A stretch of DNA of 40,751 bases from Planctomycetaceae bacterium (lineage in GTDB: Bacteria; Planctomycetota; Planctomycetia; Planctomycetales; Planctomycetaceae), in the NCBI GenBank assembly GCA_013813775.1, contig JACCRE010000209.1:1-40751 (forward strand). The letters are read 5' to 3'. Under the pieces are notes generated by a model, which was not told the origin of the DNA, searched no databases, and was given only the letters and a program-made list of their open reading frames with translations. The translations under genes were made by a program, and so were the position numbers. This document shows positions 15,834-23,428 of this stretch, in pieces (position 1 is the first letter of the stretch; the number at the start of each line of letters is the position of its first letter).

Positions 15834-17021
15834 ATGGCAGGCAACAGCTTCGGACAGGCCTTTCGGATCACGACGGCGGGCGAGAGCCACGGGCCGGGGA
15901 ACGTCGTCATCATCGATGGGGTGCCGCCCGGGATCGCACTGAGCGTTGACGACCTGCGCCCCGACCTTGCACGGCGCCGTCCAGGGCAATCGAAGATCGT
16001 CACGCAGCGTGACGAGGCCGACGAGCCCGAGATCCTCTCCGGTGTCTTTGACGGACGCACGACGGGCACGAGTCTCGCGATCCTGATCCGCAATTCCGAT
16101 CAGCGGAGCAAAGACTACGGCGACATCAAGGATCTGTATCGGCCGGGCCACGCCGACTACACCTTCGACGCCAAGTACGGCTTCCGCGACTACCGCGGCG
16201 GCGGACGCAGCAGCGCTCGCGAAACGACCGTGCGTGTCGCTGCCGGTGCAGTCGCCAAAAAGCTGATTCGCGAGGCCTTCGGTGGTGAAATCGTGGCCTA
16301 CGTGAAGCAAGTCGGAAGCATCGTCGCCAACGTGCCCGATCCGGCGACCGTCACGCTCGATCAAGTCGAGATGTTGCCGAACGGCGAGCCGAACATCGTC
16401 CGCTGCCCCGACTACGCCGCTGCCGAACGGATGATCGCGCTTATCGAGGAGGTCCGCAAAGACCAGGACAGCGTCGGAGGCGTCTCCGAGATCGTCGCGG
16501 CGAACATTCCGCCCGGTCTCGGCGAGCCCGTCTTCGACAAGATCAAGGCCGACCTCGCGAAAGCCCTGTTCAGCCTGCCCGCCGTGCTCGGCGTCGAATA
16601 CGGCATCGGCTTCGGCTGCGCCACGATGCGCGGCAGCGAAAACAACGACGTGTTTGAAACAGACACGGCAAGCCCCCGGCGCGAGCCGGGGGGTAATCCC
16701 GCGAGCCAACCCCCGTCAAATGCTCCCTCAATCGTCACTCGCACCAACCGCCACGGCGGCATGCTCGGCGGCATCACGAGCGGCATGCCGATCGTGCTGC
16801 GCGCAGCCGTCAAGCCGACGAGTTCCCTGTCAAAGGAACAACAGACGGTCTCCAACACGGGCGAACCCGCGACGATCCGCACGAAGGGCCGCCATGATCC
16901 TTGTTTGCTTCCGCGGTTCATCCCCATGGCCGAGGCGATGGTCGCGATCGTCATCGCGGATCACTGGTTGAGGTGGCGCGGTCAGCGCATCGCTTTCACG
17001 ACTGAACAAGGTGCAACCTGA
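15834..17021 (+). CDS. aroC: Chorismate synthase
   Basis: This 395-residue cytoplasmic enzyme of the shikimate pathway converts EPSP to chorismate with reduced FMN. Hallmarks are present in order: [10 protein letters not shown] (about residues 13-22), [67 protein letters not shown] and RHDPCLLPR. It is somewhat long because of a polar insert at about residues 278-298 ([18 protein letters not shown]), encoded around a very stable hairpin. The insert lies between GSENNDVFE and the TRTNRHGG block, a site tolerant of length change. The stop overlaps the start of the following nucleotidyltransferase gene by one base. Confidence 0.96.
   Translation: MAGNSFGQAFRITTAGESHGPGNVVIIDGVPPGIALSVDDLRPDLARRRPGQSKIVTQRDEADEPEILSGVFDGRTTGTSLAILIRNSDQRSKDYGDIKDLYRPGHADYTFDAKYGFRDYRGGGRSSARETTVRVAAGAVAKKLIREAFGGEIVAYVKQVGSIVANVPDPATVTLDQVEMLPNGEPNIVRCPDYAAAERMIALIEEVRKDQDSVGGVSEIVAANIPPGLGEPVFDKIKADLAKALFSLPAVLGVEYGIGFGCATMRGSENNDVFETDTASPRREPGGNPASQPPSNAPSIVTRTNRHGGMLGGITSGMPIVLRAAVKPTSSLSKEQQTVSNTGEPATIRTKGRHDPCLLPRFIPMAEAMVAIVIADHWLRWRGQRIAFTTEQGAT
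16673..16692. repeat. GC-rich hairpin insertion inside aroC
   Basis: An 8-bp perfect stem (CCCCCGGC with GCCGGGGG) closes a GCGA tetraloop. It lies in the extra segment of aroC. Together with the Pro/Ser-rich codons around it, the hairpin looks like a second kind of small palindromic repeat tolerated in a coding sequence. It is too deep inside the gene, and lacks a T tract, to be a terminator. Confidence 0.65.
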
Positions 17022-17368
17022 TGCAGGCCGTGGCCGCGGTGACAGACGATCAACTCGAAGCCATTACGAAGGCGATCCGCTGCGCATCCGACCCCGTCGG
17101 CGTGGTGCTGTTCGGGTCTCAAGTTTCGGGTCGCGTCGATCGCGATTCGGACATCGACCTGCTCATCGTGGAGCAAGAACCGTTCTCTAGGCACCGGAGC
17201 CGGCGAAAACGAATAGCCGATATTCGACGTCGATTGCCCAAAATCGGGATTCCCTACGACGTGCTCTTATATGCGACGGAGGAAGTCGATCGCTGGCGCG
17301 ATGCGCGCAATCATGTCATCGCGCGCGCCTTGCGAGAAGGAAGGGTGCTCTATGGCGAAGGAGCGTGA
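17021..17368 (+). CDS. MNT-type nucleotidyltransferase (probable antitoxin)
   Basis: This 115-residue minimal nucleotidyltransferase has the active-site pattern GSQVSGRVDRDSDIDLLIV and a third acidic position in PYDVLLY. Family knowledge: such proteins usually sit next to a HEPN protein, and the pair acts as a toxin-antitoxin or defence module in which MNT adds AMP to HEPN and silences it. Here the HEPN gene starts 17 bases before the MNT stop. The MNT ATG overlaps the aroC stop by one base (TGATG), so the pair may be translated by coupling to aroC, an unusual placement. Confidence 0.87.
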   Translation: MQAVAAVTDDQLEAITKAIRCASDPVGVVLFGSQVSGRVDRDSDIDLLIVEQEPFSRHRSRRKRIADIRRRLPKIGIPYDVLLYATEEVDRWRDARNHVIARALREGRVLYGEGA

Positions 17369-17848
17369 ACACGCCGAAGCGATCTTGCGAATGGCAGGCA
17401 AGGGCTTCGACGCGCTTCGAGGGATCATCGAATCAGACAGCCCGGAGCTATTCTCGGACGAGATTTTTGGATTCCACGCTCAACAGGCCGTTGAAAAGGC
17501 GTTGAAGTCCTGGATTGCCCTCGTCGGTCATCAATACCCGAAGTCACACGATCTCATGTCGCTCATCGATGTCCTCGACGACGCGGGCGAGGATGTCAAG
17601 GTCTGGACGAACTCACAGAACTCAATCCCTTCGCCGTACAGTTTCGCTACGAAGCTTTCGATGAAGGGGATGAGCCGCTGGACCGTTTGCCTCTGCTTGC
17701 CGAGGTCGAGCGGCTCTTGCAACATGTTCGCTCACGAATCGCGTCGCGACCACCTGAGGCGGCAACCGTTATCGAGGCCGAGAGGCCATCGCTCGCGGAG
17801 CATCCGCCTGAATCCGACAGCACCATTCCAAGTTCAGAGGAAGAGTGA
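17352..17848 (+). pseudogene. HEPN domain protein with a frameshift
   Basis: The ATG at 17352 opens a HEPN protein: HAEAILRMAGKGFDAL, FGFHAQQAVEKALKSW, KSHDLMSLIDVL, the usual HEPN core. After VKVWT (about 17607) the frame runs into unrelated sequence. Shifted by one base from 17609, it resumes a normal HEPN ending (TELNPFAVQFRYEAFDEG, DRLPLLAEVERLLQHVR) and ends at the TGA at 17846-17848. One missing base around 17607-17610 explains this. It is either a sequencing error or a real inactivation. If real, the toxin or RNase partner of the MNT protein is truncated at its C-terminal helix. In the unshifted frame the protein would end at 17870. Confidence 0.75.
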
Positions 17849-17869
17849 CGAGACTCACTCGCACAACTG

Positions 17870-18286
17870 ATGTGGCACCAATCCACCCTCACCCTCCCCG
17901 CCTTCCCGCGCGGCTTTCACCTCGTCACGCGGCACGTGCTCGATGCGATTCCGCAGGTGCGTGAGCTGAAAGCGGGGCTGTTGCATGTGTTCATTCAGCA
18001 CACGTCGGCGTCGCTCACGATCAACGAGAACGCCGACCCGGATGTGCGCACCGACTTTGAAACGGCGATGAACCATGCCGTGCCGGAGGATCTCGATTAC
18101 GTCCACACGATCGAGGGGCCGGACGACATGCCCGCGCATGTGAAGGCGAGCATGCTCGGCAGCAGCGTGTCGATTCCGATTCGCAACGGCGAACCGGCTC
18201 TCGGCACCTGGCAGGGCATCTACCTGTGCGAGCACCGCAACCACGGCGGGCGGCGGTCGCTCGTATTGACGCTCTGCGGCGAATAA
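17870..18286 (+). CDS. YjbQ/UPF0047 family protein
   Basis: This 138-residue protein is the standard length and sequence for the UPF0047/YjbQ family: LLHVFIQHTSASLTINENADPDVRTDFE, then HTIEGPDDMPAHVKASMLGSSVSIPI and LGTWQGIYLCEHRNHGGRR. The histidines and Glu form the conserved metal-type pocket. Some members have weak thiamine-phosphate synthase activity and rescue thiE mutants; the physiological role is unsettled. It starts 21 bases after the HEPN stop and is followed by a perfect palindrome and larA. Confidence 0.93.
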   Translation: MWHQSTLTLPAFPRGFHLVTRHVLDAIPQVRELKAGLLHVFIQHTSASLTINENADPDVRTDFETAMNHAVPEDLDYVHTIEGPDDMPAHVKASMLGSSVSIPIRNGEPALGTWQGIYLCEHRNHGGRRSLVLTLCGE

Positions 18287-18295
18287 TACGGCTCT

Positions 18296-18325
18296 GACGC
18301 CGAGGGATTGCAATCCCTCGGCGTC
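18296..18325. repeat. Perfect 30-bp palindrome between yjbQ-like gene and larA
   Basis: GACGCCGAGGGATTG is followed directly by its exact reverse complement, giving 15 base pairs with no loop bases besides those at the centre. It starts nine bases after the upstream stop. There is no T tract after it, so a standard intrinsic terminator is unlikely; a REP-type repeat, an mRNA stabiliser or a dimeric regulator site are options. Confidence 0.85.
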
Positions 18326-18359
18326 AATCAACATCGCGAATGATTGAAGTGAGAAGCTC

Positions 18360-19661
18360 ATGCGATTGAAACTCGATTACGGCAAGACGGGTCTCGAAGT
18401 GGATTTGCCCGACGCGAACGTCGTCGGGCGGCTGACCCTTAAGCCAGTGACACCGCTCACCGACCCGGCGGCGGACCTTGAGCGGAAGCTGCTCTCTCCG
18501 ACCGGCACCGCGTCGCTCGTCGAACTCGCGCGCGGCAAACGGACGGCGTGCATCCTCATTTGCGACATCACGCGGCCGGTTCCGAACGAACTGCTGCTCA
18601 CGCCGGTGCTGCGGACGCTTGAAGAAGCCGGCGTGCCGCGCGAGGGCATCTGCATTCTGATCGCGACCGGCTTACACCGCCCAAATGAGGGCATGGAACT
18701 CGTCGAGCTCGTCGGCCACGACGTCGCGACGACGTACCGCTGCGAGAATCATTTCGGCAAGGCCAGCGGCGAGCATACGTATTGCGGCGAAAGCCCGAAC
18801 GGCGTGCCCATCTGGATCGACACTCGCTACGTCGAAGCCGAGTTGAAGATCGCGACGGGGCTCATTGAGCCGCATCTCATGGCGGGCTACTCGGGCGGTC
18901 GGAAGCTGATCTGCCCCGGCATCGCCGCCCTGGAAACGGTGCGGGCCTGGCATAGTCCGCGATTTCTGGAGCATCCGAAGGCCGATGCGGGCTACCTCGA
19001 AGGCAATCCGGTTCACGAAGAGAACACCTGGATCGGCCGGCACGTCGGCTGCGACTTCATCGTGAACGTCACGCTCGACGAGAAGCGGAACGTGACCGGC
19101 GTGTTCGCCGGCGACATGATCGAAGCCTTTCACGAAGGCGTGGCGTTCGTCGAGCAGGTCGTGAAAGCCGCCGTGCCCGAGCCGGTGGACATCGTCGTCA
19201 CGTCGAGCGCGGGCTATCCGCTCGATCAGAACTTTTATCAATCGATCAAAGGTCTGACGGGCGTGCTGCGGATCGTGAAGCCCGGCGGAACAATCATTCT
19301 CGCCGCCGACCTCACCGAAGGTATCGGCAGCCCTGAGTTCCAAAGCCTCTTCCACGAGAACGCCGACCTCGACCAGTTCATGACGCGAATCACCGGAGCC
19401 GACGCCGAGCGCCCCGATTACTTCGTGATGGACCAGTGGCAGCTCGAAGAGCTGGCGAAAGTCTGTCGCAAGGCGGAAGTGGTCTACGTCAGCGGCGGTC
19501 TCGCTGACGACGTGCTGCGCACGCTCTTCGTGAAGACCGCGGCGACGGTCGAAGAGGCCGTCGAGGCGGCGCTCGAACGGCACGGTCGCGATGCGAAGAT
19601 CGCCGTTGTGCCGAAGGGGCCGTACGTGATGCCGGTGCTGGCCGGAGGCGAGAGGGATTGA
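18360..19661 (+). CDS. larA: Nickel-dependent lactate racemase-type protein (LarA family)
   Basis: This 433-residue protein of the LarA family interconverts D- and L-2-hydroxyacids with a nickel-pincer nucleotide cofactor. The residues known from Lactobacillus plantarum LarA are all present with a constant offset of two: His106 (ATGLHRP), His172 ([12 protein letters not shown]), Lys182, which bonds the cofactor ([10 protein letters not shown]), and His198 (AWHSPRF). The substrate need not be lactate; many homologues act on other 2-hydroxyacids. No larB, larC or larE is in the window. The C-terminal [16 protein letters not shown] is repeated about 690 bases downstream (20289-20345), suggesting an insertion at the 3' end. 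A 2-hydroxyacid dehydrogenase lies at 10218-11216 but is not linked. Confidence 0.88.
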   Translation: MRLKLDYGKTGLEVDLPDANVVGRLTLKPVTPLTDPAADLERKLLSPTGTASLVELARGKRTACILICDITRPVPNELLLTPVLRTLEEAGVPREGICILIATGLHRPNEGMELVELVGHDVATTYRCENHFGKASGEHTYCGESPNGVPIWIDTRYVEAELKIATGLIEPHLMAGYSGGRKLICPGIAALETVRAWHSPRFLEHPKADAGYLEGNPVHEENTWIGRHVGCDFIVNVTLDEKRNVTGVFAGDMIEAFHEGVAFVEQVVKAAVPEPVDIVVTSSAGYPLDQNFYQSIKGLTGVLRIVKPGGTIILAADLTEGIGSPEFQSLFHENADLDQFMTRITGADAERPDYFVMDQWQLEELAKVCRKAEVVYVSGGLADDVLRTLFVKTAATVEEAVEAALERHGRDAKIAVVPKGPYVMPVLAGGERD

Positions 19662-19727
19662 CCGAGCTTATCGGTCAGCTATTCTCGATGAGACGAATTG
19701 AATCAATGACGTTCGTGGGGAGTCTGC

Positions 19728-19961
19728 ATGAATTCAAAAGTCGAACAAGTGCTGGACGCCGCGCTGGCGCTGCCCGATGGCGATCGTGTCGAACTCGTCG
19801 AAGCGCTGCTTGCCTCATTTCAGTCGTCGGATCGTCCGCCCTTCGACGAGTCGTGGCGCGAGGTCATTCAACGACGATCGGCCGAACTGCGCACCGGGCA
19901 GGTCACGCCGGTTCCGTGGAGCGAGGTCAAGAACGGCGCACGAAGGAAGGCCCGTGGCTGA
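19728..19961 (+). CDS. Addiction-module antitoxin, TIGR02574/PF09720 type
   Basis: This 77-residue protein has the family pattern: EQVLDAALALPDGDRVELVEALLAS, then a linker, FDESWREVIQRRSAEL and a short C-terminal segment ending VPWSEVKNGARRKARG. Such antitoxins neutralise ParE/RelE toxins through the C-terminal segment. It overlaps the toxin gene by eight bases, so the two are co-translated. The pair lies between larA and a copied larA tail, on a probable insertion. Confidence 0.88.
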   Translation: MNSKVEQVLDAALALPDGDRVELVEALLASFQSSDRPPFDESWREVIQRRSAELRTGQVTPVPWSEVKNGARRKARG

Positions 19962-20247
19962 CGTTCTCTTCCATCCGGAGGCTCAGGAGGAGTACGACGA
20001 GGCCCTGGCGTGGTATCAATCGCGAAGTCCGAACGCAGCCCTGCGGTTTGAAACCGAAGTGGAGCGGGCGCTCACATTGATCGAAGCGAATCCGGGCATG
20101 TTCCCGAAGTACGACGACGAACACCGTTTCGCAGTGCTGCTCCGGTTTCCATATAGCGTCGTCTACCAGATTCAGGCCGGCTGCGTGTACGTCGTCGCGG
20201 TCGCGCATGGGAGTCGGTTACCCGGCTACTGGGAGAGACGCGCCTGA
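19954..20247 (+). CDS. ParE/RelE-superfamily toxin
   Basis: This 97-residue protein starts at a GTG with AAGGAAGG just upstream, inside the antitoxin gene. Typical family features: VLFHPEAQEEYDEALAWYQ, ALRFETEVERALTLIEANPGMFPKY, RFAVLLRFPYSVVYQI and VYVVAVAHGSRLPGYW. The RFPY and VAHGSR..GYW blocks are the conserved core of this subgroup. RelE members cut mRNA on the ribosome and ParE members poison gyrase; the sequence alone does not decide which applies. The cognate antitoxin precedes it. Confidence 0.9.
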   Translation: MADVLFHPEAQEEYDEALAWYQSRSPNAALRFETEVERALTLIEANPGMFPKYDDEHRFAVLLRFPYSVVYQIQAGCVYVVAVAHGSRLPGYWERRA

Positions 20248-20288
20248 CTCGTTTCACGCGATCACCCGGTACCCGCACTCACGCTCCT

Positions 20289-20345
20289 ATCGCCGTCGTG
20301 CCGAAGGGGCCGTATGCGTCGCAGGTGTTGGCGGGGATGACGTAG
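20289..20345 (+). pseudogene. Displaced copy of the larA C-terminal end
   Basis: Nineteen codons read [18 protein letters not shown] and a TAG stop, nearly the last residues of LarA ([16 protein letters not shown]). The first 26 bases match larA 19599-19624 with one mismatch; upstream of them there is no similarity. No start codon or other larA sequence is present. It looks like the original 3' end of larA split off when the toxin-antitoxin segment arrived, or the reverse. Confidence 0.72.
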
Positions 20346-20385
20346 ATGGCCACCGGCTCAGTCGAGCAACGTGGGAGCGATGACA

Positions 20386-21507
20386 ATGGCAATGCAAGCA
20401 AGAATGACTCCGGCGGCGATCATCGGTAACTCGGGCAAACAACCTGGCTCGGAGATCGAGAAGATTAATGCTGTCATCATCAAGGCCGGCAAAGCCGGTT
20501 GCACGGCGGCAGAAGTGGTTGAAGCCTGCGGCGCGAACGAAGGCCTGATAAGATCGCATTTCAATACGCTTCATAGCAAGGGTCTCCTTGTGAAGCTCAA
20601 TCGCGGACGCTATGCGGTGGCGAAGTCCGCTACGAACGGCGATGACTTCAATGCGCCAGAGGTCGGTGAGTACGACGCTAACACCCAGCTCGTCGAGCGA
20701 TGGGAACAGGTGGAAGCGAACATTCGCACCCTGGAGGCTGCCCGCCGTTCAGAAGCCGCTCAATTGCGAGAGGAATATGGAGCGCTGATAACGAAAGGGA
20801 GACACTTCATCGCATATCAATCGGAATCCGGCGTCGCATTTGCGCCTTCGAAGTTCATCGGATACATCGACAACGACATAGCCACTCACCGCAACTTGCG
20901 AAGTAATGGCCGAAACGGCCGAGAGACAAGCAAAGCATTAAAGAGGATATTGGGTGGAGCCCCGGAAGCCGATGAATCAGCAGAAAAGGCTTATCTCAAT
21001 TTCTGCGGAACGCTCGGTACTCCGGACGAACACGCTCGCAAATACTGGATAACGGATAAGGTCATACAGACTTCCGCGGTGCATGAGCTCAATCTTCCCG
21101 ACTGGACTCCACCACCGGAAATAACTTCAACCATCACGCGAAAGATTCGCGATACTGCCACGACCAAGCGACTTAAAAGTCTGTACGACTACAAATGCAT
21201 GGTATGCGGCATCCGACTGGGACTCTCAGGAGGGAAAGGCTATGCCGAATGCGGCCATATCCGGCCGATCGGCGGTCCGCAGCCAGGCCCTGATGAGCCG
21301 GAGAACATCCTCGTGCTCTGCCCGAACCACCATGTCATGCTCGATGCTGGGCTACTCGGAATCGACCCCGGCACTTTGAAGATACGACTCGCGCCAAGAG
21401 CGGAACCCGCTGACTTGATCCAGACTCGGCTCAGACTTTGCAAGGGACATACGCTTCGAAGGGAACACCTCGAATACCACCAGCAAGAGATATTCAATCG
21501 TCAGTGA
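20386..21507 (+). CDS. HNH endonuclease with winged-helix N-terminal domain
   Basis: The protein has about 373 residues. An N-terminal winged-helix region (EIEKINAVIIKAGKAGCTAAEVVEACG, then GLLVKLNRGRYAV) is followed by a coiled segment and a middle domain (FIAYQSESGVAFAPSKFIGYIDN...NGRETSKALKRILGG). A C-terminal HNH nuclease has Cys271-Cys274, His291 in YAECGHIRPIGG, and Asn314-His315 in CPNHHVMLD. HNH domains of this kind are common in restriction enzymes, so DNA cleavage in a defence role is plausible; the middle domain might read DNA modification, but this is inference. GTG (20371) and ATG (20380) are alternative starts; the ATG at 20386 has GGGAG eight bases upstream. No methyltransferase is nearby. 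It directly follows the displaced larA tail. Confidence 0.78.
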   Translation: MAMQARMTPAAIIGNSGKQPGSEIEKINAVIIKAGKAGCTAAEVVEACGANEGLIRSHFNTLHSKGLLVKLNRGRYAVAKSATNGDDFNAPEVGEYDANTQLVERWEQVEANIRTLEAARRSEAAQLREEYGALITKGRHFIAYQSESGVAFAPSKFIGYIDNDIATHRNLRSNGRNGRETSKALKRILGGAPEADESAEKAYLNFCGTLGTPDEHARKYWITDKVIQTSAVHELNLPDWTPPPEITSTITRKIRDTATTKRLKSLYDYKCMVCGIRLGLSGGKGYAECGHIRPIGGPQPGPDEPENILVLCPNHHVMLDAGLLGIDPGTLKIRLAPRAEPADLIQTRLRLCKGHTLRREHLEYHQQEIFNRQ

Positions 21508-21724
21508 CGTGGGACTAACACTGCCAACCCTGTCGGTCTCGTGAAGTTGATCATTGCAAGTCCTGCATCACGATGGCCCGAGTCGCTCCGACACTCGTCC
21601 CTTGAGATACGTGTGATCAGTTCATCAAGCATGCTGGCGACGAGGCACGCGGCGAGTTTCATATCAATCCCCTCTGCACTGGTACCAGATTGCAGGTTGC
21701 GAGGACCGACGATGCGTTCTCACT

Positions 21725-22046
21725 CCCCTCTCCCTCGGGAGAGGGGGGTGAGGGGGGAAAGTTGACGTAGGTTGTCGCTTGCGTCTTGCGAAGTTGTGGC
21801 AATGTACGCGTTGAAAGACAAAGTGGTGCGGCAGGACATCCCCTCACCAGGGCCGGCGCACCAAAATCTGCGAGAAACTGGCGATTTCCCGATGAAAGTG
21901 ACGTTCGACGTGAGTCCCAAAAATCGGTCGCACGCGACGGCAAGCGCGACTTGCTGTAAACAGCTTGGGTTTCAAGGGGTTTCGTCGATTTTTTGATGCG
22001 CCGGCCCTGATCCCCTCACCCCTGCCCCTCTCCCGAGGGAGAGGGG
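21725..22046. repeat. Two inverted copies of a 22-bp palindrome around a MITE
   Basis: Bases 21725-21746 (arms CCCCTCTCCC and GGGAGAGGGG around TC) and 22025-22046 (same arms around GA) are exact reverse complements of each other. Similar G-rich sequence (GGTGAGGGG-type) lies on the inner side of both. The whole interval from 21508 to 22073 lacks a convincing gene; it holds these palindromes and the MITE at 21848-22009. The first about 215 bases (21508-21724) show no recognisable feature. Confidence 0.75.
21848..22009. mobile_element. 162-bp MITE with 19-bp inverted repeats and 10-bp target duplication
   Basis: The left end (21848-21866) and the reverse complement of the right end (21991-22009) agree at 18 of 19 bases, beginning CAGGGCCGGCGCA. 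Immediately outside lie direct copies of ATCCCCTCAC at 21838-21847 and 22010-22019, as expected for a target-site duplication. The interior has no reading frame of note. Size, ends and duplication together make a miniature inverted-repeat transposable element; a 10-bp duplication would fit an IS4-like transposase acting in trans. Confidence 0.8.
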
Positions 22047-22073
22047 ATCGTCATACGACCTTAAGAGCACGCA

Positions 22074-23402
22074 TTGCAGATTGATGCGCCGATTCTTGAT
22101 CGCTCCGTGGTCTTCCGCGCCGTCGCCTGGAATCAGATCCTGTGGACGGCCGGTTACTCGCTGACGACCGGCGGTTTCCTGCTCTACTTCGCGCGGGAAC
22201 TGGGTGCGCGTGACGCCTGGATCGCGGTGCTGCTCGTGCTGCCGGAAACGGTCGGCGTCGTCGGGCTGCTGACGCGGTCGCTCATTCGTGAGTTCGTCGC
22301 GAGGAAGCGGCTTTATTTTATCGCGACGATCGCGGCACGCCTCGTCGCGCTGCCGATTCCGATCGTGGCGTTGCTGTCGTCTGGTTCCGATGATCATCGG
22401 CCGATGTTATGGCTGATCGCGGCGTGCGTCGTGGCGACGCATGCACTCGGCGCGGTCGCTTACACCGCATATCTGTCGTGGCTTTCGGACCTCATGCCGG
22501 AGGTCGCCTGGGGACGGATGTTCGCGCGGCGTGAGATCGCGAAGCTCTGCGTGCTGCTCGTGCTGCCCGTCGCGGCGGGGTATCTGCGCGACGTGTGGGC
22601 GGAGCACCCGCGGATCAGTCTCTTCGGCTACGGAGCGACGTTTCTTGCCGGACAATGCCTGTTGTTGGCGTCCGTCGTGCCGATGCTGTCGCTGCCGGGG
22701 CGGACCGCGGTCACTCAACTGCTGCTGCGCACCGACTGGCGACAGGTCTGGGCGGCGTTCGCGAATCGCTCGATGCGCTTGCTGCTGTTGCACAACTGGT
22801 CGCTGGCCTTCGCGAACGGGCTGACGCAGTCAGCGTTCTTTCTCTACAGCGCGAGCTTCGGACCATTGGGCATCGGCCTCGGCACCTACAACCTGATAAA
22901 CGGCTTGATGCGGGCCGTGCAGATCCCGGTCAGCGCCTACGCAGGCCGTGTCTGCGACCGCGATCGCGCTTTAGCGGCTCGCGCGTGGGGCGTGTTCATC
23001 GGCAGCACGGGTCTTGTCTTCTGGCTGCTCGCGATTCGAGAGACGTGGTGGCTGGTGTTCTTCGCCTACCTGTTGTGGGGCGCGTACGCCGCGGCGAACG
23101 TTGCCGGCGACAAGCTCATGCTGGAATACGCGCCGCGCAGCGACAACGCGACGCACATCGCGATGTTCGCCCAGGTGGGCGGATTGATATCGGGACTCGC
23201 GGGCCTGATCGGCGGCGTGTGGCTCGATCATCTTCGCGACGGAGGCTTCGGAACGACCTTCAGCTCATCGTGGGGCGACTACCGCTTCGAGAGCTACCAA
23301 CTGCTCTTCGCGGCGTCGCTCGCCGGACGCTACGCCTCGCTCGCATGGCTCTGGCCGCTCGCGAAGAGAAGGCGGAAGGAAGCCTCGTCAGCCTTGCCGT
23401 AG
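22074..23402 (+). CDS. MFS-type transporter
   Basis: This 442-residue protein has about twelve hydrophobic helices and the general layout of the major facilitator superfamily, including a short cytoplasmic motif-A-like loop (RKRLYFIATIAARL) and a similar loop in the second half (AGRVCDRDRALAARAWG). The start is a TTG at 22074; no ATG fits the beginning. The substrate cannot be told. The gene follows the repeat-rich stretch and has a 26-base convergent gap to the DUF1501 gene. Confidence 0.78.
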   Translation: MQIDAPILDRSVVFRAVAWNQILWTAGYSLTTGGFLLYFARELGARDAWIAVLLVLPETVGVVGLLTRSLIREFVARKRLYFIATIAARLVALPIPIVALLSSGSDDHRPMLWLIAACVVATHALGAVAYTAYLSWLSDLMPEVAWGRMFARREIAKLCVLLVLPVAAGYLRDVWAEHPRISLFGYGATFLAGQCLLLASVVPMLSLPGRTAVTQLLLRTDWRQVWAAFANRSMRLLLLHNWSLAFANGLTQSAFFLYSASFGPLGIGLGTYNLINGLMRAVQIPVSAYAGRVCDRDRALAARAWGVFIGSTGLVFWLLAIRETWWLVFFAYLLWGAYAAANVAGDKLMLEYAPRSDNATHIAMFAQVGGLISGLAGLIGGVWLDHLRDGGFGTTFSSSWGDYRFESYQLLFAASLAGRYASLAWLWPLAKRRRKEASSALP

Positions 23403-23428
23403 ATCGTCCAGGTCAAGTGCAAGCCGCT

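Noticed and set aside
18296-18325. Intrinsic terminator for the yjbQ-like gene
   Set aside because: The stem is strong but there is no run of T after it on either strand.
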